This document shows positions 55,158 through 64,000 of a stretch of 64,000 nucleotides of DNA, one piece after another; position 1 is the stretch's first letter, and each line of letters begins with the position of its first letter. Origin of the DNA: Gnetum montanum (Eukaryota > Streptophyta > Gnetopsida > Gnetales > Gnetaceae); NCBI GenBank assembly GCA_015680685.1, contig MNCI01038007.1, forward strand, positions 217,729-281,728. Reading direction: 5' to 3'. Made by a program: the position numbers and the translations under genes. Below the pieces are notes generated by a model that worked only from the letters and a program-made list of their open reading frames with translations, was not told the origin of the DNA and made no database searches.

Positions 55158-55963
55158 CTGCAAAGCAACACTAAGATGTGACTTGCTAAATAAGGCGATG
55201 TAAAGATTGAGAGTTCACTAATTTAAGGTTGTGGCTGACCGCCAAGGCACAAGAATCTAGAATTGTTGAAGATATAGACATTTTTGATGTAAAGTGTGAA
55301 GTTGTATCACCATCTATATGTGAATGCCAAAACACTAGTTTAATGTTATTTTGGACTGTCATATTGTGACATGCAAAGTCTTGATGTGCTAAATAATGAT
55401 AAAAGGAATGAAATTGTGAGTACAATATGTATCGGGAGGCCAATGCCAGAATGAAGACATGAAACTATTAGGAAATATGCTATTGCCTATGTCGAGGCAC
55501 ACTAGGTGACTGCTGATGTAAGAATCATAGCTAGTTTAATGTCATTGTGGACTGTGGTCATTACAAGTCAAAATTGCTATCTTTGAGTCCTGAGTGTAAT
55601 CATGCTAGGTTTGTTAGTTTAAGGTCTTTTCAGACCTTTAATCCAAAATAAATATTATTATATTATTTTTTTTATTTTCGAGAAGGTGAGTAATTGACTT
55701 GAAGCATACCGAGGTTTAAATGCTAATAGTGTCATGATGTTATGGTGAGCATGCTATGCTACACGCTGTGCTCCACCTTAATTAGGGAAAGAGAAAGGAA
55801 GTTTTCTCATTTTGCTACTACTGCCATAAATAGGGATTGAATCCTGGTAATTTCGGTGATCCTTATTGGAGCACTTCGGCGATCTCAGAGCATGGATCCA
55901 CTATGTTAATCCATTATCTAGGTGAACTTCTAAGATGAGGGTCGTAAATCTACAAGTAGGGCT
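55158..55963 (+). promoter_or_regulatory. Divergent spacer with array and accessory-gene promoter (RT-8)
   Basis: Array at ~55195-55650 with TAGTTTAAGGTCTTTTCAGA and CTAGTTTAATGTCATT units. TATA-like CCATAAATAGGGATT at 55824-55838 lies about 125 nt before the accessory ATG and matches RT-7 over at least 15 nt. Confidence 0.55.
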
Positions 55964-57435
55964 ATGGCTCCTAAGACTGAGTTGGTGCTTGCAAAGGTCA
56001 GGGAGGCGAAGAAGACTCTGAGGCATGGGCCGCAGGTGCACATTTCGGCGCAGGAGAGCACACCGTTGGCTCAATGAGTTTTTATGTCTCCTCTATTCTT
56101 TTCTCCTTGCATCCTCTGCTGCTTCTTTCTCTAGGCTTTTCTTTGCTATTTGTACTTTCTGCAGCCATGTTGTTTTAGCTTTTGAGTTGCCGAAGCCTCC
56201 TTTTTCTTTTGGTCATGGCTGTCGTGCAAGGGTTTCATTGTGATTACATGCAAAGCTGTTGCCATTTCCTCAATTATCACGACTGCAGGGCTGGGGCATT
56301 TTGAGTCGTTTGATCCTATCGTGCCATGACGTAAAATCCTTGGGAGGGTTTGGTTATGTGTGACGTAGTGTCATGACATGTGTTTTTGTTTGAGCATGTC
56401 ATTAGTTATTTTGCTGCTACGCTAAGCTACTTGCATGTTCTTGCTATGCTTGTCTTTCACATCTTTGTTACACTATGTGTAGGTAAGGGGCTATGTTATG
56501 CTACATTTATGGTCGGCTAAGCACTGCTATGTTGCGCATGTATTATGTTCATATTTGATGTCAATATTTTCTGGTTGCATCGTGCAGGGTAGGTCCAAGG
56601 TCTAGGCTGATCATTTTGGACCTTAAAGGAGTCTTATGTGATGTAGGCAGACCTATGGTTGACGTTCCCCCTCCCTCGATATGTTTTGGAGAGCGAGCAG
56701 TTTGGTTTAGGGACGAGGTGCAAGACTTCCTGCAATTCCTTCTTAGCCATTTTAGTCTCATGGTTTGGCCTTCCTCAGACGAGATGCAGGCATCCAGTAT
56801 AATAGAAGCTTTGCTGCCAAGGACAAATCAGGGCATCCTGAGATATCTTTCTGACGATGCAACCACAAGCATGCCTAGAGGAGGGTCTACCCAACACTCC
56901 ACAGGGTTGAGGTACTTGGCTTGGATATGGGATATGCTAGAATACCAGTGTTATCATCCTTACAACACATTGTACCTTGCGTGTCATGTGGCAACATACT
57001 TTGAAAACCCACAGGGGACCGTCTACTATGTTGGTGGGTGAGTTTCACATCTTTACTTTGCTTGGTTGTGCAACGTCGACCATACTTGGCCCAGTGCTGA
57101 TAGTGTGTGCTTATTACCAGGTTTTGTCTTGATGACAGCGAGATTCGTAATCAGCTGGGTGAGTTGGCCATAGCACAGCTAGCCCTACAGGAATTTGCCT
57201 CTGCCAAGAGCCTATGGGCGGGCATGATTGCTCATTACAAGGAAGGATACCATTCCTACCTACGCACACTCGCCTCTTTCTATAGTAATTTCAAGAAGAA
57301 GGGTTGGCTGGACAAGGAGTGGAGAGAACCTTTTAAGTAGGTTATGCTCGAAGCAGTCCTGGTAGCTGAACTCCCACTATTCCCCTCACCGTTTAGACTT
57401 GGTGGGTTAACAAGCAGGCGCCATGGGCTCAAGTG

Positions 57436-57520
57436 TTTTTGTAGTTTCTTTTATTTTTTTTTCTTTTTTTTCATTTTTTTATTTTTTTATGCTAAGCATG
57501 TTTCATGATCATTTTTGTAG
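57436..57520 (+). other. T-rich tract before exon 4 acceptor (RT-8)
   Basis: Long T/C-rich stretch in intron 3 leading to ATTTTTGTAG. Typical of a plant 3' splice site, possibly expanded by slippage. Confidence 0.5.
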
Positions 57521-58449
57521 GAGCGAAGAAGCCTCATGAAGTGATAGTGGTCACTACCAGAAGGTAAGGAGGAGAGATTTACTTCCAATATGATGAAGTA
57601 GCGATGAGCTAGAGCTAGTTAGAACGAGGGGGCTCTAGGCCCTTTTCTTAGGAAAATCTGAATGGCTGGGCTTATGGATTTGTTTATGGCACCAAATCTA
57701 GATGTCCCTACTGCCGAGATGCTTTCCTTGATCAATTCCTTTTCTGGGCAGGCGGGCCGCTTTCGCACGTACGTGCAGGGTGTGTGGGTGGTCATTGACA
57801 TTAATGACTAGCTATTTGCAAATTGTTTTAGCATCCCCACTAATGGCACGGATGTGATGTCGAAGGGCAAGTAGGATTTGACACTCTAGAAGCATCATAT
57901 CGAGGAGTGGTTGAGGTTCACCAAGGAGTAGAAGGGGTTTCCTATGGACAAGCTTAAGGACGGTCCTACCATGGGGATATACCCGATCTTTCGTGCCCAT
58001 GCATTCCCTCAAATGCTCACCCAAGGGAAGGTCTTGGGGCTTGAGCAGGCTTGGGTAATGTAGGAAGTCATGGAGGAGGGGGCTTGTTACAACTAGGCCG
58101 AATTCCTATGTAGTGGTTTGCAGGCTAAGATTTTGGGACTGCATGAGCAAACGAAGTCCCACTCTAACATACACTATGCTTTCTACATAGGCTGTTTAAA
58201 GTGCTTTGCAGAGTTTCTAGTGGTCTAGGAGGATGTAGTCTAGTTCGAGCTAGATCATGACTAGATTCCTAACCTGTGGATTTGACTGGTGAAACACCAT
58301 AAAAAATTGCGAGTCGGCCTCAGGCAAAGATTCGCAATTCAAGCAGGGGCGCATGTCAGAATTCAGAAGATTGGGCAACACCAAGGGGTGCATAGCATTG
58401 AGTCCTCAACTTCTTATGCAGATGCCTAATCTTTCTATGCTTTTTCTGT

Positions 58450-58935
58450 TTACGCTATATCACACAACGAAGTGTAATGGTGCTTAGCGTGATGGTGCTT
58501 CAACATAGTTCGGCATCAGAAGGATAGTTGCTTTAGCATAGGGAGAAGCTTAAGCAGTGTGATATGCGATTTCTTGTGTATTTTGCTAAGTCTTTCATCC
58601 AAAGACAAGTTTACGCTCTATTACGCATGGCAGCGTAATAAGCTCCAGAATAGTCAAAGGCAAAGTCTAAGAAAATGCGACTGCTCAATCATACGATCAT
58701 CATGTAACGGAGCATATCGCAGCATATTGCGTCGCCAAACTAGACATTGTTTACGCTTCACTACGCACGGCTGCATAAGCGAGCGTAAAACGGCTTTAAT
58801 TCCATTGTTCCCATGTTACGTTATGCTCATACACGCAACATAGCATGAATGAGCGTAATGTAACCCAAAACAGTTGAAACATGCCCAGCGCGCGTCTCTT
58901 CTGCACACGCACAATATGTGAACGAGCGTATTGTG
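58450..58935 (+). repeat. U3 TTACGC/GCGTAA motif cluster, sLTR-2
   Basis: TTACGCTCTATTACGC, GCGTAATAAGC, TTTACGCTTCACTACGC and GAGCGTAA pieces, matching sLTR-1. Confidence 0.7.
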
Positions 58936-59038
58936 CGTAATCAGGAAGTTTGACGCAAAATTGGTCAAGTCAACAGTACCCGAAACATGCGGGACACACG
59001 TCATTAGGGTTGCGCCTTTTCCACGGAGCGTCGCAGCC

Positions 59039-59046
59039 TATAAATA
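59039..59046 (+). promoter_or_regulatory. TATA box of sLTR-2
   Basis: TATAAATA within GCCTATAAATACACC. Confidence 0.75.
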
Positions 59047-59593
59047 CACCAGTTGACAAAGATACAAGGGTTGGCAAATCAGAGAAGCAAAGGCATTTTT
59101 CTGAGCACCAGAGCACTTATCACTTTTGAAGCAGAGATACAGAGAGCAGCGCCTTGGCAATTGTTGACAGCATCACCTTACAGCAGAAATAGAGCACAGT
59201 TCGCTTTAAGCATCGGTGACAGGAGTAATCGTTCTGCTAGGAAGACTCTATCGGTTAGAAACAATTGATTGGTAGACATCAGAGCTTGACCTTCCTTGCA
59301 ACCTGGCTTTAGCCCACGAGGTAGATCGGACTTCTGTTTGGACTGTTTTTCTTGTTTTTTTGGGCTTTTTTCACATCCAGTAATCGGGGATTTGCCAGTG
59401 TAATTTTCTCATACAGAATATACATTTTTCAAGTCAAAGCGTAGATCTTGAAACTACGTGCTTCTCTTATGTCAGCCTCTTCTTACCGTGTTTAGCATTA
59501 TCATCGTTGCGATTCGTATACATCATTTTCCCTCGATCTACGATTCCTCGAGTCAGATAGTTTTCATGAAATCTTCATTGGTTTACTGATTAG

Positions 59594-59628
59594 TAAGTCC
59601 CTGTCTGATCGACAAGATCGTTCAGGGC
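59594..59628 (+). promoter_or_regulatory. Conserved R/U5 stem-loop, sLTR-2
   Basis: TAAGTCCCTGTCTGATCGAC, then AGATCGTTCAGGGC: CCCTG/CAGGG and GATC/GATC can pair, the best-preserved version. Confidence 0.55.
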
Positions 59629-61952
59629 GCCGCAGTTTCGTTTTTCCAGCACAGCCCTCACGCGGATCCGTGGTTAAAACTGTGTACCCAGGATTTGGTC
59701 GGTATTTTCCAACTGCCGACATTTTCCATCGTTACAACTGGTCCTTCAGACTATGCAAGCCTAGGACCCCCCAGAGATGGTGGAGGAGTCGTTATCTGTA
59801 ATGAGTAAAGGTCTGGCAGTTTGTAGTGCTTGCGGCCAGGACAACGTATGCAAGACCCCCCTTGCCATACTTGGCAACGTGACATAGGGTGAACATCTCA
59901 TAACTGAGATCGTGCTCGTGGAGTTGTGGAGAAAGAGACCTCCCCTAGCCTTCATGAAGAGGAGGGACAAAGACTACGGTTCAAGTTGTAGCAAACGCAA
60001 CCCCCCATTGGTGAGTGTTTAGGGAGCCTACTATTCTATGCTTAGTTAGGTAGTGCTTTGTAGCATGGTATCAGTTTTGAGTTAACCTATCTCGATTTTT
60101 CATGTCTATACCCTTTTGTGGGCAGCAGAAGAAGAAGACAAAGAAGAAGGTGACGAGGAAGTGTCGGCCCTCAGAACGAGGGTGACAAATAAATATGCGG
60201 GGGCCCTGGCTTTGGAAGAAAGGGCCCCGGCTAGGAATAATGGATCTCTTATCTCCAGGGTAGGGGCTCTTGCTATTAGGGAGCCTCTTCCTACCAATGA
60301 AGAGGTGCCTCCCCGAAATAAAAAAGACACTGCTCTCCAGAAAGAAAAAGCACTAGCGCATGAGGTAGGAGTTTTTATGGACTTGGTTGGGCCTTCTACT
60401 GAATCTACCATGATCGTCTTGCATCGGTAAGAAACAAGACAACAACCGGATGCTGGTGAGTTTAGGCTTTGGATGTGCCTTACCATAGTCCATTTCAGAC
60501 ATTTTTGACATGCTTAATAGTGTAATAAGTGCTACTGCTAATGTCTCAGGACCTCCTCTACCTCGGATGGAGTCATGGGCTAAAGTTCCTGACAAGTTTA
60601 CGTTTGTTCAGGGACTTGTTGATGACATGATCAGATGCCTTCAGCAGGTGGATCCCCATGCAGGTAAGTAGGAGTGTTAACTGTCCTTATGTTGTTATGC
60701 TAAAACTCTTGAACGTATTGATTATGTCATGTTAACGTGATTGTTACAGTTTCTACGTTGAACAGCCTCTCAGCTCAAGTGAAGCCCGGCTTGACCTACA
60801 GAGATTGGCGTGGTTCCCATACTCTCTCTTGATGTGATCGAAGTGTCTCGTTGTATATTTAACGACACTTACAAATGTGTCTTACACTCGGTGCACTCTC
60901 TATGGGAATGTAGACGTATGAACGAGGACCTATGGAAACGGGTCCACAGGGGCGAGCAGAGAGAGGCGGAACTAGTCGCCAAGGTAGAGAACCTCAGGTC
61001 GAGGATCAATTTCCTCATAAACTGTAATCTTGACCCTGTTGATTTGCAAAGGGTTGTGGACAACTATGCCAAGTTTTGGACTATCGTCTATCAAAATCTT
61101 GAGTCCACCTGCGAAATAGTCGAACAGCAGATGCAGATGGACTTGCTAGCCCAGAAGTACCAAGATATGAAGGACATCAGTGCCAAGGCCTTCGAATGGG
61201 GGAAAGCCCAGAGGGACCACAAATATACATACAAGCTAGAAAATGAAACCCATCGAAGGTTGTATAAGGATGCTGCTATGGAGGCATTCTCATACAAGAC
61301 GTTCGTGAAGGCCATCAGTGCTTCTAAGGCCTATGCCAAATTTAAAGAGCAAGTGAAGGTCATGAAATCTCCAGACTTGGGGGTGACCCTTCCTATAGGA
61401 GAGACCGCAACCGCCTTCCTTTCTTGGGAACCTGTAGAGTGGACAACCTTGGAAAGGGAGAAAGTTGCTATTGTGAATGCCAAGCCTAGTGGTAGGCATT
61501 GGATGGACATTCCGATGGAGGAGATTTGATGTTGCCTGAGGCTCGGTCTAAACCAAATACCTCTTGAGACTAATGTAGAGTCTCCTTAGGTTAGTTGCTT
61601 TGATGCTACACTATAGCTTAGCGTTTATCACATTTTTTGCCCTAGATAACTAGTTTATTTTTGGGATACAGGCTCTTAACGAAGGTGTGAGACCTTTGGA
61701 GGGAGGAAATGAAGTGTCGATGGGGGGCAACATAGAGTGGGCGATGTACAAGTAGATGAAGTAAGGGCAATTGGCGAAGGTGGTGCGAACAGGGATATCC
61801 TATGATAGCAGGGGACCCATCTTTAAAAATTTTGAACATTTTACAAGTACTGACAATGGGTGAAATTTTGCATGGAATGAAAAAAATTTAGAAAGGAAAC
61901 CAATTTTGTATTAACTTATTTGTTATGTAAAGTTTTCATGCTCTCGTATGCT

Positions 61953-62060
61953 AGTTTTAGGCCATTTCGGGCAATTCCTAGTTTTAGGCCATTTCGGGTC
62001 ATTGCGTAATAAGTAAAGTGAAAGGTGATAATGCTAGTTTTAGGTCATTTCGGGCCATTA
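61953..62060 (-). repeat. Three GGCC units (RT-8)
   Basis: TAGTTTTAGGCCATTTCGGG twice plus a third after a 40-bp spacer; a reduced version of the RT-7 array. Confidence 0.88.
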
Positions 62061-62156
62061 GCATAGCATGCTGAAAGGATTGTACATTGACGAGATAAGG
62101 AAGCTACGAATATGCAAATATAGCAATTGGGTGGTAGGTCATAAGGTTGCTACGCT

Positions 62157-62950
62157 ATAAGTAGATGCCTTTTGACCTTTCGTGGGTTGATCAGTACGTA
62201 AGGTCAAGGAATTTTTCCAGGGCCTTCATTCATATTACTTTCCTTCTCTTGGAAGGGCAACTTGACCAATAAATTTTCGATTTGATGGTCAGCTCGTCAG
62301 ACCAATCCCTTCATCATACGATCAATGCATGCATGAATAGGTACTTCATCTTCAGAGGTTGTAACTTCTGAACCCTATTCCATGCCTGCGTTTCTAATTG
62401 CTTGCGTTACTAACCCATCACCATGGATTATCACCTCCCTACCCACGTATGGTAAGTGGATTTCTTGGTGTATAGGCAAGGAGATGACCCTAAGTTGTGC
62501 TAACCACGATCTTCCCAAGATTGGGTTAAACCCGGGCATTTCTTCGACTATGATGAACATTGCATCGATGGGGAACTGGTCCCCTGCTACGAAGTCTACG
62601 TGAACTGTGCCCTTCACTAGGATGCATGCTCCATTGAAGGACCACAAACATGATGTCGCCATTGGTTTAATCTAGTTATCTAATCCCAACTTCTCTATGA
62701 TAGGGAAGGAAATGACATTTTTGACAGCTCCATCATCAACGTGCACCCTCCAGATCTGGTGTTGGCCGACCCGGATTGTGATGAAGAGAGGTGCCATAGT
62801 CAAATGGCCCCCTTCAGGATCTTCCTTAATGGTGTCACTGCTAAAAAATAGCTAAGGTAGTGGGGACTCTATGGGTATGGCGGGGAGCATGACTGAGTGG
62901 ATTTCCTTCTCTTCTGCTAGTATGTTTTCGTCAATCAAAATAGCCGATAA
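62157..62950 (-). pseudogene. Aspartic protease with tail (RT-8)
   Basis: Linker end: ILIDENILAEEKEIHSVMLP. PR: RVHVDDGAVKNVISFP (D-D-G-A), IEKLGLDN*IKPMATSCLWS, FIIVEEMPGFNPILGRSWLA, LPIHQEIHLPYVGREVIIHG; open from 62662 to 62375. The tail, KLPFQEKESNMNEGPGKIP, runs to ~62157. One stop in PR and one or two in the tail, fewer than in RT-3 or RT-5. Confidence 0.88.
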
Positions 62951-64000
62951 CATACAGACTAGAGCCTTGCACTACGGTACAGATGTCATGACTAGGTCAT
63001 ATAGGCTTAATGTGGAATTTTTCTGCCTTAGGGCTTGCCCGACCTGGATGAGGGTGTCCAAGAAGTCTTGGCCACCCATCTGTTTGACACCCTCCTTCTC
63101 CTCGATTCGTCCTAGAAGACAGATCTCTCGAGGAGAGAAAATATTGGACCTAGGTTTAGAGCTTTGTCGGTGGGGTGATACAAGCTATGTAGTCATATCA
63201 ACCTTCATCTTTGGTGATGAAGGTGAGGGCAGAAGCTTGGGGACACTTTTGATGGAATTCCCCTTTAACACCTCACCCACCAAGTAGGCTTCCTACCTGG
63301 TGGGATAAGGGGGTTGTTTAATATTGTTGCATGGAATGGGGTTTAGTGAAGGCGTTGATCCCCTAATGACAAATGGGGCTAGGGGCATTAACTAATGGGG
63401 TCGTGTGGCCTCACCAATAGGTGGTGTTGAGGTAGATTCCCATGGTGGGACTTTTAGGATGAAGGGCAACTGTGAGCTTGGACCAGCCATTGGTGGCATT
63501 GGTGCGCTACGCTGAGGCACATGAATCACAAATGGCTAGAAGGATGGCATGGGATCATTGTCAATACTAATGGCACTGATTAAATAATTAGCATTATTGG
63601 CATTAAGGAGGTCTTTGTAGACATACATGGATTGGTTTTCAGGGTGTACTAGGCTACTTTCATCTAGCACCGATTGTCCCAGGTCAATCAATCTTTGGAT
63701 GTCATCTTGCAACGACAGACAATAATCTGTGGTGTGACCACATAGTTGATGGTAGTTGCAAAACCTATCTAGTCTAAAACCCCTAGGAACAGGTGGCTCA
63801 TTGGGTAGGGCCAAAGAGGGGTTCCTAAGGAGCTCGCAGTAGCATCGATGTCTCATGTCTGCTTCCTCTGACATCTGCTTATGTTGGATGTATCCTACTG
63901 CCAACAGTTGCTTCAGGAGTTCTGAAGGTTTGAGAGGCAGCAGGGTGTATTTCGAATGATCTTTGCACTCAAAGTTAGGTTTGGTATATTCAGATGTCTC
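62951..64000 (-). pseudogene. gag, C-terminal part (RT-8; runs off the window)
   Basis: From the window edge: ETSEYTKPNFECKDHSKYTL, PLKPSELLKQLLAVGYIQHK, RHRCYCELLRNPSLALPNEP, then the zinc-knuckle-like FCNYHQLCGHTTDYC and DDIQRLIDLGQSVLDESSLV, open from 64000 to 63536. After that come a P-rich variable segment with a few stops and the conserved VKQMGGQDFLDTLIQVGQAL and STLSLYDLVMTSVP blocks leading into PR. Confidence 0.9.

Larger units (their letters stand above)
58290..59736 (+). repeat. sLTR-2: solo LTR with ACTGG target duplication
   Basis: Starts TGAAACACCATAAAAAATT and ends CCATCGTTACA. ACTGG is at 58285-58289 and again at 59737-59741. Same subgroup as sLTR-1 (shared 5' hairpin: GCGAGTCGGCCTCAGGC, then GATTCGCAAT). 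Inserted in exon 4 of the RT-8 accessory gene in the gene's orientation, so it is younger than RT-8. Confidence 0.96.
55964..61755 (+). pseudogene. Antisense accessory gene, exons 1-8 (RT-8 copy)
   Basis: Most complete copy; roughly 1050-1100 codons if spliced. Exon 1 55964-56073 (MAPKTELVLAKVREAKKTLR; donor GT mutated to AT); exon 2 56588-57037 (450 nt, open: AVWFRDEVQDFLQFLLSHF, YQCYHPYNTLYLACHVATYF) then GTGAGT; exon 3 57121-~57410 (FASAKSLWAGMIAHYKEGYH); exon 4 57521-58289 plus 59742-60010, split by sLTR-2 (VWVVIDIND*LFANCFSIP); exon 5 60126-60455, charged; exon 6 ~60530-60663; exon 7 60766-61589, mostly one open frame (60810-61529) with heptad-like AELVAKVENLRSRINFLI and FEWGKAQRDHKYTYKLEN; exon 8 61672-61755. 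No enzymatic motif seen; the coiled coil and acidic segments suggest a binding protein, which is inference only. Confidence 0.78.
48714..64000 (-). mobile_element. RT-8: near-complete Tat-type element inserted in RT-7 gag
   Basis: Minus-strand order right to left: gag (runs off the window at 64000), PR, GGCC array, antisense accessory gene (plus, 55964-61755, carrying sLTR-2), pol (55157-51617), array, 3' ORF, PPT, 3' LTR. Candidate target duplication ATTCC at 48709-48713. More than 15 kb is visible; its 5' LTR is beyond the window. Confidence 0.93.

Noticed and set aside
60810-61529. 239-codon frame as a free-standing host coiled-coil gene
   Set aside because: The same exon occurs in RT-3, RT-4 and RT-7 at the same place in the element, so it is exon 7 of the accessory gene.

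Overview
This window looks like plant nuclear DNA, most likely a large, repeat-rich seed-plant genome. I cannot name the species. I see no host gene, rRNA or tRNA gene, CRISPR array or bacterial feature. Nearly everything derives from one family of Ty3/gypsy LTR retrotransposons. The family fits the Tat/Ogre group because it has a second, archaeal-type RNase H between the retroviral-type RNase H and the integrase. LTRs start TGAAACACC and end ...TACA. A shared primer site, TGGCGCTAGAAGGAGGGCC, lies 5-6 nt inside the 5' LTR.

Layout, left to right: RT-1 (minus, 1-1952: gag start, repeat-filled leader, PBS, 5' LTR) interrupts RT-2. RT-2 (plus, 1953-~8057) has the best pol of the window. RT-3 (minus, ~8058-20539) carries solo LTR sLTR-1 (8925-10496, target duplication GCTAT). 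RT-4 (20540-22084) is a gene fragment between two divergent 5' LTRs. RT-5 (plus, 22085-31851) follows. RT-6 (plus, 31852-36186) sits in RT-5. RT-7 (minus, 36187-48713) sits in the gag of RT-6. RT-8 (minus, 48714 to window end) sits in the gag of RT-7 and carries solo LTR sLTR-2 (58290-59736, target duplication ACTGG). RT-5 > RT-6 > RT-7 > RT-8 is therefore a four-level nest, and CpG loss appears to deepen with nesting age.

Element plan: LTR - PBS - gag - protease (PR) - [large gap] - RT - RNase H - archaeal RNase H - integrase - extra 3' ORF region - PPT - LTR. The gap between PR and RT holds a separate gene on the opposite strand to gag-pol, with its own TATA-like box and about eight exons with GT-AG borders. 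Five copies are present (RT-2, RT-3, RT-4, RT-7, RT-8). Exon positions match between copies and two exons have nearly identical lengths. Pol has a splice-acceptor-like site just before RT, as expected if PR and RT are joined by removing an intron that contains the antisense gene. A further conserved reading-frame region lies between integrase and PPT. These two extra genes are the most novel content here.

Three noncoding intervals of the elements carry arrays built on one short core (TTAAACTRGCA-like). The LTR U3 regions carry palindromes, which in RT-3 and RT-5 recur about every 170-200 bp. Nearly all copies are broken by stops and frameshifts. Exon and breakpoint coordinates were read by eye and some may be off by a few bases.
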